Source of the DNA: Campylobacterota bacterium
GTDB taxonomy: Bacteria > Campylobacterota > Campylobacteria > Campylobacterales > Sulfurovaceae
Length of the DNA: 5,302 nucleotides
NCBI GenBank assembly: GCA_030595845.1
Contig: JAUVCL010000138.1
Span: 1-5,302 of the forward strand
Direction of reading: 5' to 3'
Below are positions 1 to 5,078 of the stretch, in pieces; within the stretch, counting starts at the first letter, position 1, and the number at the start of each line of letters is the position of its first letter. The notes below the pieces were generated by a model. The model saw only the letters and a program-made list of their open reading frames with translations, searched no databases and was not told the DNA's origin. Both the position numbers and the translations under genes were made by a program.

Positions 1-313
1 GCTTAAAAGAAGAGGTGATACACCTAAGGTCAAAGTCAAATCAAGACCTAAGAAAGCAACGGTGTCTGTAGAAAAGTCAGGTGCAGCAGTTTCCGTAAAA
101 CTTTTAGGTATGTATGCAGATGAAGCCATAGATACTGTCGATAAATTTCTCTCCGATGCCTTGGTAAATGGTCTTAACGAAGTACAGATCATTCATGGTA
201 CAGGTGGAGGTGTGTTGTCAAAACTCGTGAGTGAGTATCTTAAAAGACATCCTAAAATTTCCAAGTTTTATAGGATGCCGGGGAACCTTGGGATAACAGT
301 GGTTGAACTGTAA
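1..313 (+). CDS. mutS2: MutS2 C-terminal Smr domain (5'-truncated)
   Basis: This is the 3' end of a gene whose reading frame is open from base 2 to the TAA at 311-313, so about 103 C-terminal residues are visible. A short Lys/Arg-rich linker (LKRRGDTPKVKVK...) leads into an Smr domain over roughly the last 75 residues: DEAIDTVDKFL, then the IIHGTGGGVL loop, then a LVSEYLKRHPKI helix and a final ITVVEL strand. A basic linker followed by a terminal Smr domain is the usual end of MutS2, an ATPase linked to recombination suppression and to rescue of collided ribosomes; the ATPase part lies outside the window. An internal GTG at 62 is probably not a start because the frame continues upstream in matching linker sequence. 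The usual LDLRG/LDLHG motif reads VKLLG here. A stand-alone Smr protein is possible but less likely. Confidence 0.83.
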   Translation, partial: LKRRGDTPKVKVKSRPKKATVSVEKSGAAVSVKLLGMYADEAIDTVDKFLSDALVNGLNEVQIIHGTGGGVLSKLVSEYLKRHPKISKFYRMPGNLGITVVEL

Positions 314-369
314 ACGCGATAAAGATTCTAAAAAGCATACTAATAAATGAGTAATTGTGCAATATGACG

Positions 370-398
370 TTTAAAGTGCCATAAAGTTATATTATAAT
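370..398 (+). promoter_or_regulatory. Putative sigma-70 promoter of the cytochrome gene
   Basis: A perfect TATAAT lies at 393-398. A weak -35-like TTTAAA lies at 370-375, with a 17-bp spacer. Transcription would start near 405, giving a leader of about 70 nt that contains the palindrome at 425-459. A 7-bp inverted repeat, TATGACG (363-369) and CGTCATA (399-405), brackets the -10 box and could be an operator. In this AT-rich DNA further TATAAT matches occur at 436-441 and 445-450 inside the palindrome, so the true start site is uncertain. Confidence 0.5.
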
Positions 399-424
399 CG
401 TCATACTTTAAGTTAAAAACTATA

Positions 425-459
425 TAGTAATTTATTATAATAATTATAATAAATTACTA
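425..459. repeat. Perfect 16-bp inverted repeat with 3-nt loop
   Basis: TAGTAATTTATTATAA (425-440) is followed by TAA (441-443) and the exact reverse complement (444-459). The repeat ends 13 bases before the ATG of the cytochrome gene and 2-3 bases before its weak ribosome binding site (AAAGAG, 462-467). In RNA it would form an almost all-A/U hairpin next to the ribosome binding site; in DNA it is a symmetric site suited to a dimeric regulator. It does not resemble an intrinsic terminator, because the stem has a single G-C pair and no T-run follows. Confidence 0.75.
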
Positions 460-472
460 GTAAAGAGTTTTT

Positions 473-1573
473 ATGAAAAATATCTTATTTATAAGTGCAT
501 TGTCTGTATTCCTATATGCCCAACCAACTTTTGAGTCATCAGAAACATGTAAGTCTTGTCATCCAACCATTTACAAAGAGTTCCAGTCTACCCAACATGC
601 CAAAGCTTCTATTTTTGATGATGAGATACATGCTGCGGTGTGGAAGAAACATCCTAAAAATACGAAGATGTCCTCCTATGCTTGTGCAAAATGTCATACC
701 CCTGCGGCCTCAAATTATGATGATTTGGTGGGTAAACATAATAACATTAGACCTGATGCTACAGATAGTACTCAAAGAGAAGGTATCTCTTGTGCCTACT
801 GTCATAGGATTGAGTCAATCAAGCCGGGTAAAATGTCTAACACCAATGTAATAGCAAAAGAAGGAAAATCTTATTTTGGTTCGTTAAAGTCACATATAGA
901 GTCTCCTTTTCATAAGATCAAAACAGATTCTAAGCACTTCAACAGTGGTAATGTATGTGTAGGCTGTCATTCACATAAGAAAAATAAATATGACATTAAC
1001 GTCTGTTCAACAAATATAGACAATGAACTAGATGGTGCTAATTGTGTAAGCTGCCATATGCCTAAGGTAAAAGGTTCTGTATCTACCCTCAATGAAACAA
1101 AAGAGCATGCTTTTCATGGCTTTCCTGGAACACATTCACATCAAGACATGTTGACACAGTATGTAGAACTCTTTCTAAAAGAGAGTATAAAGACATTTGA
1201 AATTACCATAAACAATAAAAGCTCTCATGCACTCACCTTACATCCTATGCGTACCATGCAATTACAGGTAAAAGTGATAAGAGGTAGTAAAGAAATAAAA
1301 TTAGCACATAAAAACTTCGCCAGAATCATTGGTGTGAATGGTAAAGGAACACCCCCATGGCTTGCAAAAGTGATAGTAGAGGATACAGCGGTAAAAGCCA
1401 ATGAAAAACGTGTGGTTGTCTATGACTATGTGTTAAAAAAAGGTGACAAAGTAGAGGTGACAATTGGGTACTACCTTGTAAATCCTAAGATGTTAAAAAG
1501 TTTAGACCTTGAGAAGAGTGAAGTTGCAACAAAGTTCCATCACTTTAAAACAGAATTATTTGAAATAAAATAA
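473..1573 (+). CDS. Periplasmic pentaheme c-type cytochrome, cytochrome c554-like
   Basis: The 366-residue protein starts with a short signal peptide (hydrophobic residues 4-15, likely cleaved after LYA, residues 14-16), so it should be exported by Sec and receive hemes in the periplasm. Five CXXCH sites are visible: CKSCH (26-30), CAKCH (71-75), CAYCH (107-111), CVGCH (162-166) and CVSCH (191-195). Many other histidines (42, 53, 60, 141, 147, 155, 168, 212, 215, 221, 223) could be distal ligands. The first site and following TIYKEFQSTQHAKA resemble the cytochrome c554 family. Residues from about 235 to the end contain no CXXCH and look like a beta-rich domain. There is no C-terminal membrane helix, so it is probably soluble. 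The ATG at 473 follows a weak AAAGAG. Electron transfer is a safe role; the donor, acceptor or any catalytic activity cannot be told from the sequence. It is separated by noncoding DNA on both sides and appears to be its own transcription unit. Confidence 0.88.
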   Translation: MKNILFISALSVFLYAQPTFESSETCKSCHPTIYKEFQSTQHAKASIFDDEIHAAVWKKHPKNTKMSSYACAKCHTPAASNYDDLVGKHNNIRPDATDSTQREGISCAYCHRIESIKPGKMSNTNVIAKEGKSYFGSLKSHIESPFHKIKTDSKHFNSGNVCVGCHSHKKNKYDINVCSTNIDNELDGANCVSCHMPKVKGSVSTLNETKEHAFHGFPGTHSHQDMLTQYVELFLKESIKTFEITINNKSSHALTLHPMRTMQLQVKVIRGSKEIKLAHKNFARIIGVNGKGTPPWLAKVIVEDTAVKANEKRVVVYDYVLKKGDKVEVTIGYYLVNPKMLKSLDLEKSEVATKFHHFKTELFEIK

Positions 1574-1622
1574 ACATTAAAGCAGTCGTGGAACTATACC
1601 CCCTCCTTTAAACTCCAAAAGG

Positions 1623-1628
1623 TATAAT
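1623..1628 (+). promoter_or_regulatory. Putative -10 box of the yfgM-bamB-xer-coaX gene block
   Basis: A perfect TATAAT sits 37 bases upstream of the GTG start at 1660, predicting a transcript start near 1635 and a leader of about 25 nt. No TTGACA-like -35 is seen (1600-1605 reads CCCCTC), which is common for Campylobacterota promoters. It is the only good -10 box in the gap after the cytochrome gene, and the genes that follow have almost no space for others. No convincing terminator for the cytochrome gene is seen in 1574-1622, so some read-through is possible. Confidence 0.5.
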
Positions 1629-1648
1629 ATAAACTATAAAAATGTTGC

Positions 1649-1653
1649 AGGAG
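1649..1653 (+). promoter_or_regulatory. Ribosome binding site that sets a GTG start at 1660
   Basis: AGGAG at 1649-1653 lies 6 bases before GTG at 1660-1662, ideal spacing. The in-frame ATG at 1642 has only AACTATAAAA before it, no Shine-Dalgarno match, and would lie about 7 nt from the predicted transcript start. The GTG is therefore the preferred start of the following gene. Confidence 0.75.
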
Positions 1654-1659
1654 AGCTAC

Positions 1660-2238
1660 GTGAGCATTAAAGATGATGTGAATTATGTAAAAAAAGAGTT
1701 AAGCGGTGATGAAAAAGTACTTGAGAGTGCCTTTAAACTAGAGACACTGTATAAAAAACACAAATTAAAACTATGGGGTGCTGTCATTGCTTTGATCTTA
1801 TTTTTTGCTGGTACTGCAGTGATGAATACGATGCATGAAGCAAAACTTGTCAAAGCAAATGAAGCTTTTTTAACCTTACAGACAAACAGTGAAGATGCCA
1901 ATGCCTTGAAAGTACTTAAAGAAGAAAACCCAGCATTGTTTGAACTTTACAGCTATGCAACAGCAGTGAAAAAACAAGACATCGCAGCTTTGGAGTCTTT
2001 GTCTAAAAGTAGTAATAGCGTGATTGCTGATGCCAGTAAGTATACAGTAGGTGTTCTGAACAAAAAACCGGTTGATTCAAAATTATATAAAGAATTTGCA
2101 CTGTTTGAAGAAGCGTATGTTGCTATTGGGGCAGGTGATATAAAGACGGCTAAGGATAAGTTGGAACTTATAGATGAACGCTCACCTCTTGGCGTTATTA
2201 CGAACTTTCTTAAGCATTCAACCATAAAGGTTAATTAA
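1660..2238 (+). CDS. YfgM-like single-pass membrane protein with periplasmic TPR-like domain
   Basis: From the GTG at 1660 the protein has 192 residues (198 if the ATG at 1642 is used). Residues 1-37 are charged and should be cytoplasmic, residues about 38-55 (LWGAVIALILFFAGTAV) form one membrane helix, and the rest is an alpha-helical, Ala/Lys/Glu/Leu-rich region with the look of degenerate TPR repeats (for example ALFEEAYVAIGAGDIKTAKDKLELI). This architecture and length match YfgM (about 206 residues in E. coli), an inner-membrane protein that contacts the SecYEG translocon and PpiD and takes part in periplasmic chaperoning. The gene overlaps the next one by a single base (TAATG), and that gene encodes a BamB-like lipoprotein, the same order as yfgM-bamB in E. 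coli. The YfgM assignment rests on architecture and synteny, since sequence identity by eye is low; it could be a lineage-specific TPR protein. Confidence 0.62.
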   Translation: MSIKDDVNYVKKELSGDEKVLESAFKLETLYKKHKLKLWGAVIALILFFAGTAVMNTMHEAKLVKANEAFLTLQTNSEDANALKVLKEENPALFELYSYATAVKKQDIAALESLSKSSNSVIADASKYTVGVLNKKPVDSKLYKEFALFEEAYVAIGAGDIKTAKDKLELIDERSPLGVITNFLKHSTIKVN

Positions 2239-3245
2239 TGAAGACCCTAGCCTTAGTTTTTCTAGCCGTTCTGCTCTTTTCAGGATGTAGTTCTAAGAAA
2301 TATTTTGAGCCTGAGAATACTTCTTCAGCGTCATATGCTTCTTCCTCTTATGGTGGAAACATGGTTGACTTGAGTCGTAACGGTGGAACACTTGAGTCGG
2401 GACAATATATAGGTAAATCAGGTGTGAGTAGTATCAAGCTTGCTGAGGGATATAGATTTTTAAATGAAAATAACAAATATATACTGACAGCAAATGCTGA
2501 AGGTATTTTAAATGTTATTGATAAAAAAACCCAAGAGTCTGCCCGCGCTATTTCTCTTCATGTACCGGTTGTTTCTGCAAGTATTCAAAATGGTCTGATA
2601 GGATATGTGCTTAATAACAATACTTTTGGTATTTACCGTATGTCTGATAACAGTAAAATAGTTGAAAGCCGTTCTGAAAGAACATTTGCTATTGATACGA
2701 GAGCTGCCAGCCCAATGTTTATTGAAAACTTACTGGTCATGCCTATGCTTGACGGAAAGTTGATCATTGTGAATGTTGCGGATGCCCAAAACGGAAAAGT
2801 AGTCTATATCTCTAGTGAAAAAGTCTTTAATAACGTCATATATCTTTCACGTGAAGGCAATACTATGGTTGCAGCAACTCCAAGAAGAGTGATCACTTTG
2901 GGGAACGATGGACAAAATGAATATAAGGCAAATATCTCTGAAGTTGCGGTGTCTGGTAATCGCATTTATCTCTTTACAAAAGAGGGGAAAGTCATTGCAT
3001 TGAGTCACGCACTTGAAGAGCAGGCTACATCAAAGTATAAGTTTGCACATTATGCTGTGGGCACAGCCTTTGATGGGAAAGTCTATGCATTGGATCAGCA
3101 AGGTTCTCTTATTGTCATGAACTCTGATCTAAGTAAAAACAAGATCTATGACCTTGGTGCAATCTCGGAACCGGCATTTATCACAGGGACAAAACTTTAC
3201 AAAGACGGTGATGTTATAGAATTGTCCAAACTAGGTTATGAATAA
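2238..3245 (+). CDS. BamB-like lipoprotein with beta-propeller repeats
   Basis: The 335-residue protein begins with a lipoprotein signal: a basic residue, hydrophobic residues 4-14, then the lipobox FSGC with Cys17 as the lipidated residue. Ser18-Ser19 after it favours the outer membrane in the Lol rule. A Ser-rich linker (about 28-37) follows, then repeated strands with the PQQ-like propeller pattern: YILTANAEGILNVIDKKT (81-98), GKLIIVNVADAQNG, NRIYLFTKEGKVIAL and GKVYALDQQGSLIVMN. BamB is such a propeller lipoprotein and helps BamA insert outer-membrane proteins. This one is shorter than E. coli BamB (392 residues) and its repeats are divergent, so fewer regular blades are likely. Placement just after a YfgM-like gene supports the call. 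The ATG at 2238 has AAAGG (2226-2230) 7 bases upstream. The alternative is a generic PQQ-like surface lipoprotein. Confidence 0.65.
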   Translation: MKTLALVFLAVLLFSGCSSKKYFEPENTSSASYASSSYGGNMVDLSRNGGTLESGQYIGKSGVSSIKLAEGYRFLNENNKYILTANAEGILNVIDKKTQESARAISLHVPVVSASIQNGLIGYVLNNNTFGIYRMSDNSKIVESRSERTFAIDTRAASPMFIENLLVMPMLDGKLIIVNVADAQNGKVVYISSEKVFNNVIYLSREGNTMVAATPRRVITLGNDGQNEYKANISEVAVSGNRIYLFTKEGKVIALSHALEEQATSKYKFAHYAVGTAFDGKVYALDQQGSLIVMNSDLSKNKIYDLGAISEPAFITGTKLYKDGDVIELSKLGYE

Positions 3246-4080
3246 TAATTTACTGCAGGCCTTTGAAGAGTATTTGAGTGTCACCAAGGCACTGGATACT
3301 CTGACTGTCTCATCGTACTTGAGTGACCTTACTCAGCTTTCCCAGATGACAGATAAAACACTTACAAAACTGGATACTATCGATGTATTAAAGTTTTTAG
3401 CTACCTTTGATAATAAAAGAACACTCAATCGGAAACTTTCCTCCATCAATGCATTCTTTCATTTTTGTCATATCCAGGATTTTACACATGAAAAGATAAA
3501 AATTCCTATGGCAAAGGTTCCGAAAAATTTGCCCAAATATGTAAGTAATGCTGAAATATTGCAAGGCTTGCAAAGTATTGACCGTACAAATGTTATGGGC
3601 TTGCGTGATTATGCACTGATCCTTTTTCTCTATGCAAGCGGGTGTCGTATCTCTGAAGCGCTGTCTGTGCAGAGATCAGATATTGTAGAGGGATGGCTGA
3701 AGATACGTTTTGCCAAAGGAGAAAAAGAACGTATTGTTCCTTTGGCACCTATTGCTACAGAAGCATTAGAAAGGTATATGCAGGAACAGGACATGTCAAG
3801 CTCATATCTTTGGTTAAATTACAAAGGTGCTGTACTTAGTCGTATCTCTGCTTATAAAATAGTCAAAAAATATCTGGGTGTATCTCCGCATGTCTTAAGA
3901 CACTCTTTTGCTTCTTCACTGATCATAGGTGGTGCTGATCTTCGTGTGGTTCAAGAGTTGTTGGGGCATAGTTCTTTGGAAACCACACAGATCTATACGC
4001 ATATACAAAAACAAAACTTGGCTGATACCATGCATCGTTATCATCCCTTAAAGCACAATAATAAAAAAGGCGCATCATGA
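3238..4080 (+). CDS. Xer-type tyrosine recombinase
   Basis: This 280-residue protein has the two-domain layout of Xer recombinases: an N-terminal SAM-like core-binding domain (about 1-90, with NRKLSSINAFFHF) and a catalytic domain. All catalytic positions are present: Arg137 (SGCRISEAL), Lys160 (AKGEKERIVPL), His218 and Arg221 (HVLRHSFAS), His244 (LLGHSSLETT) and nucleophile Tyr253 (QIYTHI). It should therefore be active, most likely in resolving chromosome dimers at a dif site near the terminus. Its length is near that of XerC/XerD (about 300) and clearly shorter than H. pylori XerH (about 360), so I give no symbol. It overlaps the lipoprotein gene by 8 bases and has a very weak ribosome site (AGG 3233-3235, too close), so translation is probably coupled to the gene upstream. 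It sits inside a housekeeping gene block with no visible att sites, which argues against an integrase of a mobile element. Confidence 0.88.
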   Translation: MNNNLLQAFEEYLSVTKALDTLTVSSYLSDLTQLSQMTDKTLTKLDTIDVLKFLATFDNKRTLNRKLSSINAFFHFCHIQDFTHEKIKIPMAKVPKNLPKYVSNAEILQGLQSIDRTNVMGLRDYALILFLYASGCRISEALSVQRSDIVEGWLKIRFAKGEKERIVPLAPIATEALERYMQEQDMSSSYLWLNYKGAVLSRISAYKIVKKYLGVSPHVLRHSFASSLIIGGADLRVVQELLGHSSLETTQIYTHIQKQNLADTMHRYHPLKHNNKKGAS

Positions 4081-4409
4081 AAACGCTGGTCGAATATTTG
4101 AACCATAAAAACATGATATTTAAATCATTGAAAGAGATACTTCCCAAAGAACTGGGGTCTCGTAAAAAAATCTCACTGCATTTAGGTGTTGATCTTAAAG
4201 GCTATTATGCCTTAGTGATCTCTCTTGAAAAGAAAAGCAGGGTACTTCGTAAAGAAGCAGAGGATATTATGGGCTTACATGAAAAAGTAGAGCAGTATAT
4301 TGATTCCAAGGTGAACAAAAAATATATCATTATCAAAGCGCCTCTTTGTTCCAAAGCAAAAGCTATGTTGGAAGAGAAAGGGTGGAAGGTTTGGCATGAA
4401 TCTGAATGA
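4077..4409 (+). CDS. Conserved-looking small protein of unknown function
   Basis: I do not recognise this 110-residue protein. It is rich in lysine, has no signal peptide or membrane helix, and should be cytoplasmic. The N-terminal part (1-31) is helical and ends in a basic patch (Arg29-Lys30-Lys31). The centre looks like a beta hairpin (ISLHLGVDLKGYYALVISLE, 32-51), followed by a charged helix (52-76). The C-terminus has a buried strand (YIIIKAP, 83-89), a single Cys91, a helix (SKAKAMLEEKG) and a final strand (WKVWHE). This suggests a small alpha/beta fold. It overlaps the recombinase gene by 4 bases (ATGA) and coaX by 14, with AAAAGG at 4065-4070 as a ribosome site, so it is almost certainly translated. 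Its neighbours (recombinase, pantothenate kinase) do not settle a role. A nucleic-acid-related function would fit the basic charge but is only a guess. Confidence 0.75.
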   Translation: MKTLVEYLNHKNMIFKSLKEILPKELGSRKKISLHLGVDLKGYYALVISLEKKSRVLRKEAEDIMGLHEKVEQYIDSKVNKKYIIIKAPLCSKAKAMLEEKGWKVWHESE

Positions 4410-5028
4410 TAATGTTTTACTGGCAGATATAGGCAATACCTATTTCCATGTGTATGATGGTTCTAAAGTAGAACATCTTTTGTATGAAGATGCCATTGGT
4501 CGATATAAGGATAAAGTACTTTATTATATTTCAGTCAACCATCATCTAGCTTCGGAGATAGAAAACATAGCACTTTGGAAAAATATCTCTTCTCTTGTCA
4601 GTATAAAAGGTGAATATGAGACGATGGGCGTAGACAGAAAAGTATTATGTCTAAGTCATGACAGTGGGGTGTTTGTTGATGCAGGTTCTGCTATAACCGT
4701 TGATGTAGTTGAAAAGGGTGTGTATATGGGTGGCTTTATATTACCAGGCTTGAAAGTCTATGCGGAAAGTTATAAGTCTATTTCCTCTGTACTAGATATA
4801 GCGCTAAATAAAGCACTCAAACTGGACCGCTTGCCCACCACAACTAAAGATGGGATAAGCTATGGTATAATCGCGTCTATAAAAGCACTCATAGACCAAC
4901 ATCGTGAAGGCAAAACACTCTACTTTACGGGTGGGGACGGCAAGTTTCTCTCTTCCTTTTTCGAAGAGGTAATTTACGATGAAATGTTGGTTTTTGATGG
5001 GATGAAAAAGGCACTTCGTGCAAATTAG
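4396..5028 (+). CDS. coaX: Type III pantothenate kinase
   Basis: CoaX phosphorylates pantothenate with ATP to 4'-phosphopantothenate, the first step of coenzyme A synthesis, in the cytoplasm; the family needs a monovalent cation such as K+ and is insensitive to CoA feedback. The ASKHA-fold motifs are in order: the phosphate loop ADIGNT (10-15), the substrate motif GVDR (78-81), the catalytic region DAGSAITVD (95-103, with Asp95 as the expected base), GGFILPG (112-118), TTKDGISYG (149-157) and the adenosine-region TGGDG (178-182). At 210 residues it is short compared with the roughly 250-260 of many bacterial CoaX proteins, as is usual in Campylobacterota (H. pylori about 220). The start ATG at 4396 has GGAAGG (4384-4389) 6 bases upstream and lies within the end of the preceding gene. 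Its TAG stop (5026-5028) is part of the first unit of a heptamer repeat. Confidence 0.93.
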   Translation: MNLNDNVLLADIGNTYFHVYDGSKVEHLLYEDAIGRYKDKVLYYISVNHHLASEIENIALWKNISSLVSIKGEYETMGVDRKVLCLSHDSGVFVDAGSAITVDVVEKGVYMGGFILPGLKVYAESYKSISSVLDIALNKALKLDRLPTTTKDGISYGIIASIKALIDQHREGKTLYFTGGDGKFLSSFFEEVIYDEMLVFDGMKKALRAN

Positions 5029-5054
5029 AAATTAGAAATTAGAAATTAGAAATT
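5022..5054. repeat. Heptanucleotide tandem repeat (AAATTAG)4 plus partial copy
   Basis: Four exact copies of AAATTAG occupy 5022-5049, and a partial copy (AAATT) continues to 5054. The first copy supplies the coaX stop codon (TAG, 5026-5028), and the array ends about 13 bases before the hisG ribosome binding site. A 7-bp unit would change length by slipped-strand mispairing without altering the CoaX protein, because the stop is in the first copy. It could alter coaX-hisG spacing and thus coupling or hisG expression. Confidence 0.9.
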
Positions 5055-5078
5055 TTTAGTTTTGTGAAGGAAAGTTAG

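Noticed and set aside
425..459. Palindrome as a dif site for the nearby Xer recombinase
   Set aside because: The right arm TTATAATAAAT matches 9 of 11 bases of the E. coli dif arm TTATGTTAAAT, but the arms are then separated by only 3 bases, where Xer sites need about 6-8. The perfect symmetry and AT content explain the match.
425..459. Palindrome as an intrinsic terminator of mutS2
   Set aside because: The stem has only one G-C pair, no T-run follows, and it is over 110 bases past the mutS2 stop and next to the cytochrome start.
495..851. Open frame of 118 codons on the + strand inside the cytochrome gene
   Set aside because: It is out of frame with five conserved heme motifs and has no ribosome site; a shadow frame.
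1595..1626. TATACC / GGTATA inverted repeat as a terminator or operator
   Set aside because: The 6-bp arms are 20 bases apart and overlap the -10 box; an alternative CCTTT/AAAGG pairing competes. Too short to claim.
1683..2225. Minus-strand open frames of 72 and 90 codons under the YfgM-like gene
   Set aside because: They are antisense to a well-supported gene, have no sensible composition or ribosome site, and resemble no known protein.
3238..4080. Recombinase as integrase of a genomic island or integron
   Set aside because: No tRNA, att repeats, phage genes or cassette sites are visible, and it overlaps housekeeping-type genes on both sides.
3923..4147. Minus-strand open frame of 74 codons across the end of the recombinase gene
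   Set aside because: It is antisense to the His/Tyr catalytic motifs of the recombinase and to the next gene's start; no support of its own.
5022..5054. Heptamer array as a CRISPR or iteron array
   Set aside because: The units are 7 bp and contiguous with no spacers, and no cas or replication genes are near.
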